Shown one piece after another: positions 25,983 through 35,499 of a stretch of 64,000 nucleotides of DNA; position 1 is the first letter of the stretch; the number at the start of each line of letters is the position of its first letter. The stretch comes from Clostridium paridis. GTDB lineage: Bacteria > Bacillota > Clostridia > Clostridiales > Clostridiaceae. The notes under the pieces were generated by a model that did no database searches, was not told the origin of the DNA, and was given only the letters and a program-made list of their open reading frames with translations. The position numbers and the translations under genes are program-made. Where the stretch lies: contig NZ_JAESWA010000022.1 of the NCBI RefSeq assembly GCF_016765615.1, positions 769,542-833,541 of the forward strand, written 5' to 3'.

Positions 25983-26486
25983 TTATTGTCCACTTAATAT
26001 ATCCTTTAAACTTATATTTAGTTTGTTTGAGGCCTCTTGTAACTTATCTGCTTGCTCTTTGGCATCATTAGCAGTTTTATATCCTTTAGCGGCAGTTATT
26101 ACAGTGTCTAATCCTTTAATATAATTATTATGTATCCCATTTATTTCACTACTATGTTCCAAGGTCTCTGCATGGTTTTTAAGTATTATAAGTTCATCGG
26201 TATTTTCTTTGATATTCTTTCCTTCTTTAATAGCATCTATATTTTCTGCTGCATGCGAAGAAATTGAGCTAATACTTTTAAAATATGTATAATCTGTCTT
26301 ATATCTGTTTATTTCATAGCCTATAGATTTTTTTGTAATAAAAATATTATAAGCACTTACACCTAAGGTTAATATCAATAATACTACTATGATTCCTTTT
26401 ATTACTCCTTTTATAAATTTTATTGCTAAAAATAAAAATACTATAGCAACCAAGGCTATTATAATATTATCAGCGCTTAATCCCAT
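25983..26486 (-). CDS. membrane protein with extracellular helical domain, unknown
   Basis: Unrecognised. Two hydrophobic segments (about residues 4-24 and 29-50) are followed by about 115 residues of soluble, helical, Lys/Asn/Glu-rich sequence. The longest frame starts at 26501, but that ATG is part of the ATGGAGG ribosome binding site itself. The ATG at 26486 lies 8 nt after GGAGG and is preferred. Monocistronic in appearance. Confidence 0.7.
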   Translation of the reverse strand: MGLSADNIIIALVAIVFLFLAIKFIKGVIKGIIVVLLILTLGVSAYNIFITKKSIGYEINRYKTDYTYFKSISSISSHAAENIDAIKEGKNIKENTDELIILKNHAETLEHSSEINGIHNNYIKGLDTVITAAKGYKTANDAKEQADKLQEASNKLNISLKDILSGQ

Positions 26487-26584
26487 TGTTATTGCCTCCA
26501 TTTATTAATAAATATTTTCTTTATACCTATGTATTATATCATGATAATTTACACATTCATTTATTTTTGACAAAATCGAGAAAA

Positions 26585-26629
26585 AAGCAACTAAAATACG
26601 AGAAAATATTTCTTATATCTTAGTTACTT
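26585..26629 (-). terminator. intrinsic terminator after the 26641-27150 gene
   Basis: 14-nt arms with two mismatches (26585-26598 with 26616-26629), followed by T6 on the minus strand. Confidence 0.65.
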
Positions 26630-26640
26630 ATTAAAATATG

Positions 26641-27150
26641 TTATACATTAAAGTTTATGTAGTTACCTGAGTTATCTGACGTTCCTGAAGTAAGGGTATC
26701 CACACTGCTATACATAGCATAGGGATTTGTACTTAATATACTTGAAACAGAATTTTTATAAGTACCATTTTCTATTGATTCATATTGTCCTAAGATATTA
26801 GTATCTATAGGATCACCATTAGGAGAATTACTCTGAAGAAGTGATAGTATATTTGAATCTTCTAATGTTCCACCATTTGTACTTGGTGCCACATCCTTTG
26901 GAATACTTAAATCACCTGACTTACTATATTCCAAGGGGATACCGTAATTAGGTTCGACTTGCTTGTAAATATTTGTTAATTCCGAATCTGTTGTTCCACC
27001 GAAATAATTATTCTTTAGATAGCTATTATTAACACTTGAATCAACATTTTCAATTAGTGGTACTGTAGCTGATACAGTATTTGAACTTGGATTAATATTC
27101 TTCCATAAAGAAGACATGGTATAATTGTTCATAACACTATTAACATCCAA
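26641..27150 (-). CDS. Ser/Asn-rich unknown protein
   Basis: Unrecognised. About 169 residues, rich in Ser, Asn, Thr and Gly, with no membrane segment and no signal peptide. It looks largely disordered, like clostridial spore- or flagellum-associated accessory proteins, but no motif supports either. GAGGTG lies 6 nt before a TTG at 27150, preferred over the in-frame GTG at 27159, which is part of that site. It lies downstream of a 37-codon gene on the same strand, with a terminator between them. Confidence 0.6.
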   Translation of the reverse strand: MDVNSVMNNYTMSSLWKNINPSSNTVSATVPLIENVDSSVNNSYLKNNYFGGTTDSELTNIYKQVEPNYGIPLEYSKSGDLSIPKDVAPSTNGGTLEDSNILSLLQSNSPNGDPIDTNILGQYESIENGTYKNSVSSILSTNPYAMYSSVDTLTSGTSDNSGNYINFNV

Positions 27151-27276
27151 TGTAATCACCTCATTTTAATATACGTAAAATCAACTATTTATTAAATTAT
27201 AGCATTTTACGAAAATCGAAATATGTAAATACTAATAAGATTCTATGAAGATATTGTTAATTATAAGTCACAAAAA

Positions 27277-27313
27277 AGTAGTGTGTTTGGTAATTATATC
27301 CAAACACACTACT
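27277..27313 (-). terminator. intrinsic terminator after the 37-codon gene
   Basis: A perfect 14-bp stem (27277-27290 with 27300-27313) followed by T6 on the minus strand. Confidence 0.88.
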
Positions 27314-27315
27314 CA

Positions 27316-27429
27316 TTATTCTTTAGTCTTCTCTTTACCTTGAATTTCTGGTACAGGTGTTACTGTATTCTTTTTTGGTTCCTTAAATCTTTTACTATTC
27401 CATGAAGATTCTTGATCTTTCTTTGCCAT
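27316..27429 (-). CDS. 37-codon basic small protein
   Basis: Unrecognised small protein, MAKKDQESSWNSKRFKEPKK followed by a Val/Pro segment and a Lys/Glu end. It is strongly charged, with no hydrophobic segment. GGAGGTGAATTT directly precedes the ATG and a strong terminator follows the stop within 3 bp, so translation is likely. It lies 48 bp after the large VWA operon and may be its last gene or a separate unit. Confidence 0.6.
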   Translation of the reverse strand: MAKKDQESSWNSKRFKEPKKNTVTPVPEIQGKEKTKE

Positions 27430-27477
27430 AAATTCACCTCCAATTTACTATATTTATCTTTTTCTTTTATGGAGATT

Positions 27478-30243
27478 TTATTCATTACTTCTATCTTTCT
27501 TTTTCTTTAGTAATAATTCAGTGTTTAATTTTGCTCTTTCATTTTTCTTTACCTTGTCTTTTTTAACTTTTTCCTTTGGAGCTTGATTGTTCTCTAAAAC
27601 CTTCGGGATAATTTCTATTTTACTTTCTGCTAAATTTCTCTCTTTTTTTAGTGGTGCTTTTTTTACTTTTTTCTTAAAATGGATCCTATTAATAAATTTA
27701 GGTAAAGTAATATTCAAATCTAATCGTCTATAAGCTATTTCAAGCATTAATAATATTAGTGCTAGTATTGTAAGAGGCAACGATAAATTTATTCCACCTT
27801 TAACCTTCTTTATTTCACCATTAAATATATCTTTAGGTAATTTAATAAACTTACCATTTGTACCTTCTACAAGAGAATCTAATGCTCCTGTATCTCCCAT
27901 AAGCTTATACTCTAGTGAATATTGTAAGGCTATTACTCCATTTTTTACTGATGTAATCTTACCGTCATTTTCTTCTCTAACACTTACTGAATAAAAGCTG
28001 CTCTCATCTAGTGAAATATTCTTCTCATAGACTCCTGGAGCTTTAATATCTAGGTTGAAATCCCCTTGTGTACCATCACTTTTAGTATATATTCCGCTTA
28101 ATTTAGTATTATCCTTAACGGAATTTGACTTATACTCAATATGAGCTTCATTTCCTTGCACAGAAATATTTAAATTGCTTTCCCCGCTAGTATAATCCTC
28201 TAATGACCAATTCAAGATATTTCCCCATAACTTCTTATATCCATCCCAATTAGTATAATTAGCATCCCATTTTCCTGTAACATCTGAAGTCCAGGCAACA
28301 CTTCTTCCTAACCCATATTGCCAAAGAGCTAAAATAGGATCATCTTCATCAGAATTAAATACTACTGTAGCATTTTCCTTGGGTGAAGTACCAATATATC
28401 CTAGAAGATTAGGAATTTTGCCGTCATTTATAACCCCATCTAAAACCTCATGTGAATTTACAAGCTTAGGGGTAAATTCTCTATTATTTAGATATGCTTT
28501 TGAAGCCATAAAAATTTCTTTTGCAAATATCCTTGGCAGATCTGTATAAATATCAGTATGATAACTTCTTCCTTTTCCAGACTCTGCTAATGATTGTAAT
28601 AACTTTGTATCAGCATCTTCTCCTACAGATACTGTTGATAATGTTATATTATTTTTTCCTAGGCCATCTATAATATCATCATATTGTCTAAAACCATCTT
28701 GACCATCTGTCAAAAGAATTATATGTTTTATCTTTGCGTCAGAGTTCTTTTCGTATTCGTAGGCTTCTTTAAGTGCTGGATAAATACTTGTTCCACCATT
28801 TACTTGTATCTGACCAATCTTATCTTTAACAACTTCTTTATTACTTCCTTTTTCACCCTTAACAACCCAAGAGTAACTTTGATCAAATGCTATTACTCCA
28901 ATTTCATCATTTTCTCTCAAGGTATCTGCTGCTTTTTGAGCAGCTTCTTTTGCCAAAGTTAATTTAGAAACCTCTCCGCTTCCGCCTCCCATGCTTCCTG
29001 AATGATCAATTACTAATGTAATGCTCATTTTAGGTATTTCTTTTTTTCCCCTCATATCCATATTTACTGGAAGTACTTTTTCTAATGGAGTATTGGTATA
29101 CTCTCCTAATGCATAGGAGTCTTCACCACCTGTAGCAATAAATGCTCCACCATATTCTTTAACATAGCTATCTAGTGAATCTTTAAATCCTTTTGGAAAA
29201 TCCTCTCCATGAATATCTACTGATATAATTCCTTTATATGCTAACATATCCTTTAGTGCACCTGGGAGTTCTGTACCAAGTCCTCTATCGTAAGAATATC
29301 CAAGTGAAGTTAATATGTTTGCAATATTATCTCCTTGTCCCTTTTTCCCTTCGGCTATAAATACCTTTTCTCTAGTCAGTACATTTGTATACCCTATATA
29401 TTCATTATTTTTGACTTCTGTATCCTCAGCAGGGTCAATTACAACCTTATAATTCTTAACTCCTCCTGATTTTTGAATATCTTTAAATGTAAAGTTATTC
29501 ATTCCTTTGGTGAGTGAAACTTCACTTTGAGCTTTTAATGTGCTACCCTCATATAGGTAAACCTTTGTTTTAGTTTGTATGTTAGAATAAATCCCTACGC
29601 CAATGGAAAATTCGTCTCCAATATTTATTTTGTCTGGAAGTTTTAAACTATCCACATAAACTTCTTTTTTAAAGCTTTTTTCTACCTTATATACCTTCAT
29701 ATCAATATTTTGTTCATTTAAAGAAGGAATAGTTTTTTCAAGCTTTCCTATATTCTCTTCTCCATCTGTAATCAAAACAAATCTTTTTGCTTTATCTGAT
29801 GGGAAAAGTGATATTCCTGTATTAATTGCATTTTCAATATTTGTTGCTGAAGCTATTGGCTTACTTTCTATAGTGTTAATTGTCTTACTCTTTGACACAA
29901 ATTTTTCAACCTTTGCATCTTGTCCAAACACCACTATTCCTGCATAGTCGCTTGTTCCCATTTCTTTTAGAGTCTTTTTAATAAAATCTTGTCCATTTTC
30001 TTTAAACTCCTCATTTGAATGAGATAAATCTAGCAAGAAAATCGTTGAAGTGTCTTTTGTTATTTTATTCACCGTAATATTTACCAGCGAAAGAGTTAAA
30101 AGTATAGCAATAACACATCTTATGATAATAATTAATCTTTTTCTTCTCTTGTCCTCAATTATGCTTTTGCCTAAGTAAATAATAAATATCACAAGTATAG
30201 GTATTAATATTAGATAAATAGGCCTTAATACTTCAATTGACAC
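27478..30243 (-). CDS. large membrane protein with two VWA domains and a GATase-like middle
   Basis: About 921 residues from a GTG start at 30243 preceded by AGGAGGTGAAAGA; the longer frame to 30282 is unlikely. Two N-terminal membrane helices (about 5-27 and 38-60) are followed by a first VWA domain with a DLSHS metal site. A class-I-glutamine-amidotransferase-like region (about 290-400) and a second VWA (VIDHSGSMGGG near 410, LLTDGQD later) follow. One C-terminal helix precedes a Lys-rich cytoplasmic tail. Both VWA domains keep DxSxS, so metal-dependent protein binding is expected. Last of eight genes with MoxR and DUF58. The partner is unknown. Confidence 0.85.
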   Translation of the reverse strand: MSIEVLRPIYLILIPILVIFIIYLGKSIIEDKRRKRLIIIIRCVIAILLTLSLVNITVNKITKDTSTIFLLDLSHSNEEFKENGQDFIKKTLKEMGTSDYAGIVVFGQDAKVEKFVSKSKTINTIESKPIASATNIENAINTGISLFPSDKAKRFVLITDGEENIGKLEKTIPSLNEQNIDMKVYKVEKSFKKEVYVDSLKLPDKINIGDEFSIGVGIYSNIQTKTKVYLYEGSTLKAQSEVSLTKGMNNFTFKDIQKSGGVKNYKVVIDPAEDTEVKNNEYIGYTNVLTREKVFIAEGKKGQGDNIANILTSLGYSYDRGLGTELPGALKDMLAYKGIISVDIHGEDFPKGFKDSLDSYVKEYGGAFIATGGEDSYALGEYTNTPLEKVLPVNMDMRGKKEIPKMSITLVIDHSGSMGGGSGEVSKLTLAKEAAQKAADTLRENDEIGVIAFDQSYSWVVKGEKGSNKEVVKDKIGQIQVNGGTSIYPALKEAYEYEKNSDAKIKHIILLTDGQDGFRQYDDIIDGLGKNNITLSTVSVGEDADTKLLQSLAESGKGRSYHTDIYTDLPRIFAKEIFMASKAYLNNREFTPKLVNSHEVLDGVINDGKIPNLLGYIGTSPKENATVVFNSDEDDPILALWQYGLGRSVAWTSDVTGKWDANYTNWDGYKKLWGNILNWSLEDYTSGESNLNISVQGNEAHIEYKSNSVKDNTKLSGIYTKSDGTQGDFNLDIKAPGVYEKNISLDESSFYSVSVREENDGKITSVKNGVIALQYSLEYKLMGDTGALDSLVEGTNGKFIKLPKDIFNGEIKKVKGGINLSLPLTILALILLMLEIAYRRLDLNITLPKFINRIHFKKKVKKAPLKKERNLAESKIEIIPKVLENNQAPKEKVKKDKVKKNERAKLNTELLLKKKKDRSNE

Positions 30244-30254
30244 TCTTTCACCTC

Positions 30255-32054
30255 CTAATTCTTTTTGGTATAAATAAACCATTCTATCATTAGAACAATT
30301 AATGAAAGTATAACCATGTATTCAGTTAGATTTCGTCCTCCTCTAACTTTAAATTCTTTATTATCTCCCTTTTCACTTCCCTCTTCTGTTACATCAGATT
30401 CCTCGATTGATGGAAAATTAACTCCAAACTTCTCCTCTTTTTTCTCACCTTTAATATCCTGAGTAACTTTATATATACCAACTTCATTGGTTTCTTCAAA
30501 CTCTTTCATTGGAAATCTAATTGGCATACTTTTCTCTTTCCCTTCAGGATTTGTTATGTTAATATCTCCTCCATCAATATTAGGATTTAAAGGCACACTT
30601 TCCCCAGCAGAAAATTCTCCTGAGCTTAATATTCCACCTAAACTTAAATAGTTAATAAAATTATGAACCATTATAGGGAATTCTGGTTTAAGCACAATAT
30701 CACTATCGCTTAATTTGAAAGGAATAGCTATTATCTTTCTGCCATCTTTTTCTCCATAAAAAGCTTCCTCTCTATCTTTTATTGATAAGAATCCTTTTAA
30801 GTATCCTTCCTTCTGTATCTGATTTATACTCTTTACTCCAAACTTTAAGTTCTTAATTTTATCCGTTAATGGCGTATCTATTTTTGCATTTCCATTTCCA
30901 CCTTCTACCTCATTGGCTACCTTAAAAAATTCATTGGAAGGAGCATTAATAAATATTATATTTCCTTTCTCAGGAAGTTTATCAGGAATTACTCCATCAA
31001 AAATATATATATCATATTCATCCTTTGGGTTATAATTTTGAAGAGAATCTACTTTTGATACCTCAATTCCTTTAACAGTTTTCAATGCTTTTTCCATAAA
31101 TAAATTTTTCTCTGATAGCAATAAAACTTTTTGATTCTTTTCTCTTTTTACAAATGAGTAATAAGTATTATCTTCTGATATTGCATCTTTTTCAGATAAT
31201 TCCCCCTTTAAAATGCTTATATTTTTACTTTCTAATTCAAAGGTTAAAACCTTGCTTTCATCCTTAGAAAGATTGATCTCTTTAACTGCTAATAATTTAT
31301 CATCTCCATATAAAGAGAAATCACCTTTATACTCGTAAGCTCCCCTATTTGTAATCTTTGAAATCACTGATATTCCCTTGTCAGTTTCCTTATAACTAAC
31401 TAAATCCACTGATGCATTATTTCCCTTTGAAGATAAATTAATAACATCTCCATTTATCCCTTCAATGGGAAAATCCTTATCAGTCAAAAATACAACCTCA
31501 CTTCCCTCTTGTGCATTGCATAAACTTTTGACTAATGAGAGAGAATCTTCTATTTTCCCTGTGGTATCTTCTGGTGATAAAGTTTTAATTTTATCTAATA
31601 TTACACTTTTATTTTTTTCATTTGATAGTTCAACCTTACTATATTTCCCACTTGTTAATATTGTTACATTTGCACCTTCCTTTGTAGAAGAAATTAGCTT
31701 TTCCATTTCTTCTTGCGCAAGCTCAAATTTAGATTTTTCTTGAACCTTAGCTTTCATACTCCCAGTTATATCAAAAACAATAATTAAATTTCTAAATTCC
31801 TTCCCACCTAAAAGTGTAATTGGTTCTAGAAGAGAAAAAATAAGTAATGCCACTATTATTAGTTGCAATATCATTAGAATATTCTTTCTTAGCTTTTCCC
31901 AAGGGGATTTAGCCTTAATATTTCTATATACTTCTTTCCATAATATTAAAGATGGAACATCTTCACTTTTTCTTTTTTGCTTAAGCATATAAAGTAGAAT
32001 AATTCCTACTAAGGCTAAAGAAAATACTAAAGGCCATAATCTACCTAGGCTCAT
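30255..32054 (-). CDS. BatA-like membrane protein with VWA domain
   Basis: 599 residues. N-terminal helices (about 7-25 and 57-78) and the intervening WEKLRKNILMILQLIIV loop match the BatA/aerotolerance N-domain. A VWA domain follows with metal site VFDITGSM near residue 95, where Thr replaces one Ser. A GATase-like segment and a final membrane helix (YMVILSLIVLMIEWFIYT) end the protein. The next VWA gene begins 11 bp later and DUF58 ends 10 bp before. Probably a paralogue and partner of the downstream protein. Confidence 0.85.
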   Translation of the reverse strand: MSLGRLWPLVFSLALVGIILLYMLKQKRKSEDVPSLILWKEVYRNIKAKSPWEKLRKNILMILQLIIVALLIFSLLEPITLLGGKEFRNLIIVFDITGSMKAKVQEKSKFELAQEEMEKLISSTKEGANVTILTSGKYSKVELSNEKNKSVILDKIKTLSPEDTTGKIEDSLSLVKSLCNAQEGSEVVFLTDKDFPIEGINGDVINLSSKGNNASVDLVSYKETDKGISVISKITNRGAYEYKGDFSLYGDDKLLAVKEINLSKDESKVLTFELESKNISILKGELSEKDAISEDNTYYSFVKREKNQKVLLLSEKNLFMEKALKTVKGIEVSKVDSLQNYNPKDEYDIYIFDGVIPDKLPEKGNIIFINAPSNEFFKVANEVEGGNGNAKIDTPLTDKIKNLKFGVKSINQIQKEGYLKGFLSIKDREEAFYGEKDGRKIIAIPFKLSDSDIVLKPEFPIMVHNFINYLSLGGILSSGEFSAGESVPLNPNIDGGDINITNPEGKEKSMPIRFPMKEFEETNEVGIYKVTQDIKGEKKEEKFGVNFPSIEESDVTEEGSEKGDNKEFKVRGGRNLTEYMVILSLIVLMIEWFIYTKKN

Positions 32055-32064
32055 GTTATCCCTC

Positions 32065-32949
32065 CTATCCCCTGTTAATTACACCTTTGATTGCAAGCTC
32101 TTTAAATATAATTTTTTCTAATGAATTTTCTGAAGATGTAAATATATACTTTGCTCCATATTTTTTAGAAATTCTTTGAACTTCTTCTTTAAAATCTTTT
32201 AGTTTTTCCTTATATAAATTTAAAGCCTTACCATAAATGCTTATATCTAAATTTTCCGCAATATCTTCTATATTTTTTAATTTTAAATCACCTCTTATAG
32301 AGGGCTCTAATTCTTCTTTTGAAAGTATTTGAATTAGAATAACTTCTTGTTTTTTATGTCTTAAATAAATTAAAGCATCCTTCAAGGTATCCATATTATA
32401 AAAATCAGATATTATTATGCTAACTCCTCTTCCAAAAATATCAGCCCTTTTAATGCTATCAAATAATGATGATCTTCCTTTAAAATCTATATCTTTTAAT
32501 TCATTTAGTATCTTACTAATACCTAACTTCCCCGAGGCATTAACTTTTCCATAGTTAATACGTTCTGAAATCTCATGTATTTTAACTCTGTCATTATAAT
32601 TTAATATCATATAACTTAATGCTACCGATAATTTTAGTGCAAGCTCTCCTTTATTAAACACTCCATAATCCATTGACTTGCTTGTATCAACAAATATATT
32701 AAATATTGCTTCTTTCTCCTCCATAAATAACTTCAAATATAGTCTATTGAATCTTCCATAAGCATTCCAATCAACTCTTCGAAAATCATCCCCAGGAGAG
32801 TATTCTCTATAGTCTGAGAACTCTACACTGATACCTTTTTCTCTTGACCTTCTCCCGCCTGTAAAGCCTGAGCTTATAGGTGTTTTTAAGATTAACTTTA
32901 AATTTTGAAGTTGTTTAAAAAATTCTTCATTAAATAAGTCATCTCTCAT
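32065..32949 (-). CDS. DUF58 domain protein
   Basis: Cytoplasmic DUF58 protein, 294 aa, the standard companion of MoxR ATPases. Residues about 28-70 contain the defining run RRSREKGISVEFSDYREY and DDFRRVDWNAYGR. A VWA-like core with VDTSKSMDYG and a later IIISDF strand follows. It begins 1 bp after the moxR stop. Presumed adaptor linking the AAA+ ring to the membrane VWA proteins; this is inference from family context. Confidence 0.92.
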   Translation of the reverse strand: MRDDLFNEEFFKQLQNLKLILKTPISSGFTGGRRSREKGISVEFSDYREYSPGDDFRRVDWNAYGRFNRLYLKLFMEEKEAIFNIFVDTSKSMDYGVFNKGELALKLSVALSYMILNYNDRVKIHEISERINYGKVNASGKLGISKILNELKDIDFKGRSSLFDSIKRADIFGRGVSIIISDFYNMDTLKDALIYLRHKKQEVILIQILSKEELEPSIRGDLKLKNIEDIAENLDISIYGKALNLYKEKLKDFKEEVQRISKKYGAKYIFTSSENSLEKIIFKELAIKGVINRG

Positions 32950-32950
32950 A

Positions 32951-33928
32951 TTAAATAACCTTTACTTCTTCTATAATCTTATCTATAACCATATCAGTTG
33001 TAATTCCTTCTGAAACACCTTCAAAATTCAATATAATTCTATGTCTCAATATTGGATACGCTACATCTTTAACATCTTGAAAACTAACATTGTATCTCCC
33101 ATCCATAAAAGCTAAAACTCTTGCTGCAATAAAAATCCCTTGAGCTCCTCTTGGACTTGACCCTACTGAAATATACTTCTTAACATATTCCGGTGCTTCA
33201 TCTAATTCTGGATGAGTAGCTAGTATGATTTTCAAAGCATATTCTTTTACCCCTTCCGCCATAGGAACTTCCTTTACAATAGATCTTATTTCCATTATGT
33301 CCTTTAATGTGAGTATCTCTTCTAACCTAATATCCCTATTAGTAACTGTTATATCCATTATTTCCATAAGTTCTTCTAATGTAGGAAAACTTACTTGAAG
33401 TTTAAAAAGAAATCTATCTAGTTGAGCCTCTGGCAGAGGATATGTTCCTTCCATTTCAATAGGATTTTGAGTTGCCAACACCATAAATGGCTCTTGTAGT
33501 TTATATGTTTCATTGGCTACTGTTACGGTTTTTTCCTGCATTGCTTCTAATAATGCTGATTGAGTCTTTGGTGTAGCCCTATTAATTTCATCTGCTAAAA
33601 GCAAGTTAGTAAATACTGGCCCTTTCTGAAATTCAAACTGGTTTTTTCCATCTTCATTAATAATTATATTGGTTCCAATTACATCAGCAGGCATTAGATC
33701 TGGTGTAAATTGTATTCTTGAAAATGAAAGATTCAATACTTTAGAAAGAGTTTTAACTAATTGAGTTTTACCTAGTCCAGGAACCCCTTCTAATAGCACA
33801 TTGCCTCCAGAAAAGAGCCCTATTAAAACTCCATTTACTATATCCTTTTGGCCTACTATACCTTTAGCTATTTCCACTTTACATTCTTGTATTTTCTCCA
33901 GAAGCTCTTGTATCATATCCTTTTCCAT
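32951..33928 (-). CDS. MoxR-family AAA+ ATPase
   Basis: Chaperone-like AAA+ ATPase of the MoxR (AAA_3) class, 325 aa. Walker A GVPGLGKTQ, Walker B LLLADEINRA, sensor 1 ATQNPIE and the SPRGAQ sensor-2 region are all intact. MoxR proteins assemble or activate partner complexes with VWA proteins. AGGAG precedes the ATG. Fifth gene of the eight-gene operon, between the coiled-coil membrane protein and DUF58. Confidence 0.94.
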   Translation of the reverse strand: MEKDMIQELLEKIQECKVEIAKGIVGQKDIVNGVLIGLFSGGNVLLEGVPGLGKTQLVKTLSKVLNLSFSRIQFTPDLMPADVIGTNIIINEDGKNQFEFQKGPVFTNLLLADEINRATPKTQSALLEAMQEKTVTVANETYKLQEPFMVLATQNPIEMEGTYPLPEAQLDRFLFKLQVSFPTLEELMEIMDITVTNRDIRLEEILTLKDIMEIRSIVKEVPMAEGVKEYALKIILATHPELDEAPEYVKKYISVGSSPRGAQGIFIAARVLAFMDGRYNVSFQDVKDVAYPILRHRIILNFEGVSEGITTDMVIDKIIEEVKVI

Positions 33929-33939
33929 ACTCTCTCCTC

Positions 33940-35499
33940 CTATTTACCTAGTTCTTCAAAATAATCCTTTATAATATCTTTAAGATAATCTGGCATGGAA
34001 CTCCCTTCAAGTCCATCAATTGCATCTTTTGAATAATCCCCTATAACATTATCTAAATCAACCGATTCTCCTCTTTCATTTATTCCATTGCTAGAATTTT
34101 GAATCTGTGAATTACCTCCATTATTTTTTTGTCCAGTTAAATTTTCATCATTACCCGAATTTCTATCTGGAATGTAGACTTGCTCACCTTTGGCTGGATC
34201 AACCTCTCTCCCATTTTTGCTACCATTATTCCATCCTACTCCATTCCCATTTCCTTGAGACTGCCCTGAACCTTGCCCACTTCCTTGGCCATTTCCACTG
34301 CTATTTCCATTTCCACTGCTATTTCCATTTTCACCTTGGGATGATGATTCACTATTAGAATTTCCTTGGGAATTAGATATAGATGAACCTTCTTTTGCTT
34401 CTTTCAAAGCATCATTTAGTTTATCTTTGGTATTTGATGATATTTCTCCTGACATTACTTCTTCCGAAGCTTTATTTAATAAATTCTTTAGCTCCTCATC
34501 AGATACTGAACTAGCAGCATCACCTAATGCCTTGGAGACTTCACCTTTTTCTAAATCTCCCATAGATTTAAGTGAATTGTTAAGATTATTTAATGCTTTG
34601 TTTACATCTTCATCTTTACCACTCTCAATAGCTTTAGCTAGTTCATTTGTTTTTTCACTTCCATTTAGCTTATCCTTTATTGCATCTATATCTTTTTTAT
34701 TATTAAGCTTTCTCTCCTCTGCTGCCTTTGGATTCAACTTATTTCTTAATTCTTCAAGAGAGTTTCTAATTTTATTATTATCTTTTTCTTTTTCTAACTG
34801 TTCTAATTTTTTATCAATTCTTTCTAATGTCTTTTTAAGATCACTTTCATTATTAGCTTTATTAATTTCAAGTTTACTCTTTTCAATTATTTCACTTAAT
34901 TTTTTCTTATCCTCTTTACTTAATTCTTTATTATCTTCTATCTTTTTCTTTTCTTCCTGCAGAACTTTACTTACTTCATTTTTCTTTTTTTCAAGCTCGT
35001 GAGCATTCTTTGCTACTCCCTTTGCTGGAGTTGGAACTAATATAAACGTAATAAATAATATTAAAAATACTCCTATGCCTATTAACAATTTTTTATTTAT
35101 TCTTAAAGGCAGTCCTTTTTTAATATCAACTTTTTCTAAATAATCTAATGCATCTTCCCTTTGAATAATTGCATAATCTTCATCTCTTCCAATCAATTCT
35201 AGTGCAGTTGATGCTCGTTCTTTTAGTCCTATAGAATCAAGTATTATCCCTTGCTCCTTTATACTTGGAAAATAAAAAAGGGCTATTATAAGCCCTCCTA
35301 TTAAACTTGATGATATGAAGAATAAACTAAGAAAAACACTTTCATAAAAGGGTATGAAAAGAGATATTAAACATAATAAAGTACTTAATACTAGTGCAAT
35401 TAATAATCCTTTAGTTACTTTATTTAATACTATTTGTATCTTTATTCTTCTTCCAGCCTTTTTTATAAAATATATAATTTGTTTTTCTTTATCACTCAT
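33940..35499 (-). CDS. coiled-coil membrane protein of MoxR operon
   Basis: 519 residues. Membrane segments occur at about 28-75 (probably two) and 132-155. Residues about 165-330 are Lys/Glu-rich coiled coil. Residues about 370-420 are Ser/Asn/Gly/Gln low complexity. The C-terminus (SKDAIDGLEGSSMPDYLKDIIKDYFEELGK) resembles a tail I associate with other MoxR-linked membrane proteins, so it may be the docking segment. The start overlaps the permease stop by 1 bp (TAATG). Confidence 0.75.
   Translation of the reverse strand: MSDKEKQIIYFIKKAGRRIKIQIVLNKVTKGLLIALVLSTLLCLISLFIPFYESVFLSLFFISSSLIGGLIIALFYFPSIKEQGIILDSIGLKERASTALELIGRDEDYAIIQREDALDYLEKVDIKKGLPLRINKKLLIGIGVFLILFITFILVPTPAKGVAKNAHELEKKKNEVSKVLQEEKKKIEDNKELSKEDKKKLSEIIEKSKLEINKANNESDLKKTLERIDKKLEQLEKEKDNNKIRNSLEELRNKLNPKAAEERKLNNKKDIDAIKDKLNGSEKTNELAKAIESGKDEDVNKALNNLNNSLKSMGDLEKGEVSKALGDAASSVSDEELKNLLNKASEEVMSGEISSNTKDKLNDALKEAKEGSSISNSQGNSNSESSSQGENGNSSGNGNSSGNGQGSGQGSGQSQGNGNGVGWNNGSKNGREVDPAKGEQVYIPDRNSGNDENLTGQKNNGGNSQIQNSSNGINERGESVDLDNVIGDYSKDAIDGLEGSSMPDYLKDIIKDYFEELGK

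Noticed and set aside
34250-34340. Repetitive TTTCC(A)-type tract resembling a tandem repeat or CRISPR
   Set aside because: It encodes the Ser/Asn/Gly/Gln low-complexity linker of the coiled-coil membrane protein. There are no spacer-repeat units.
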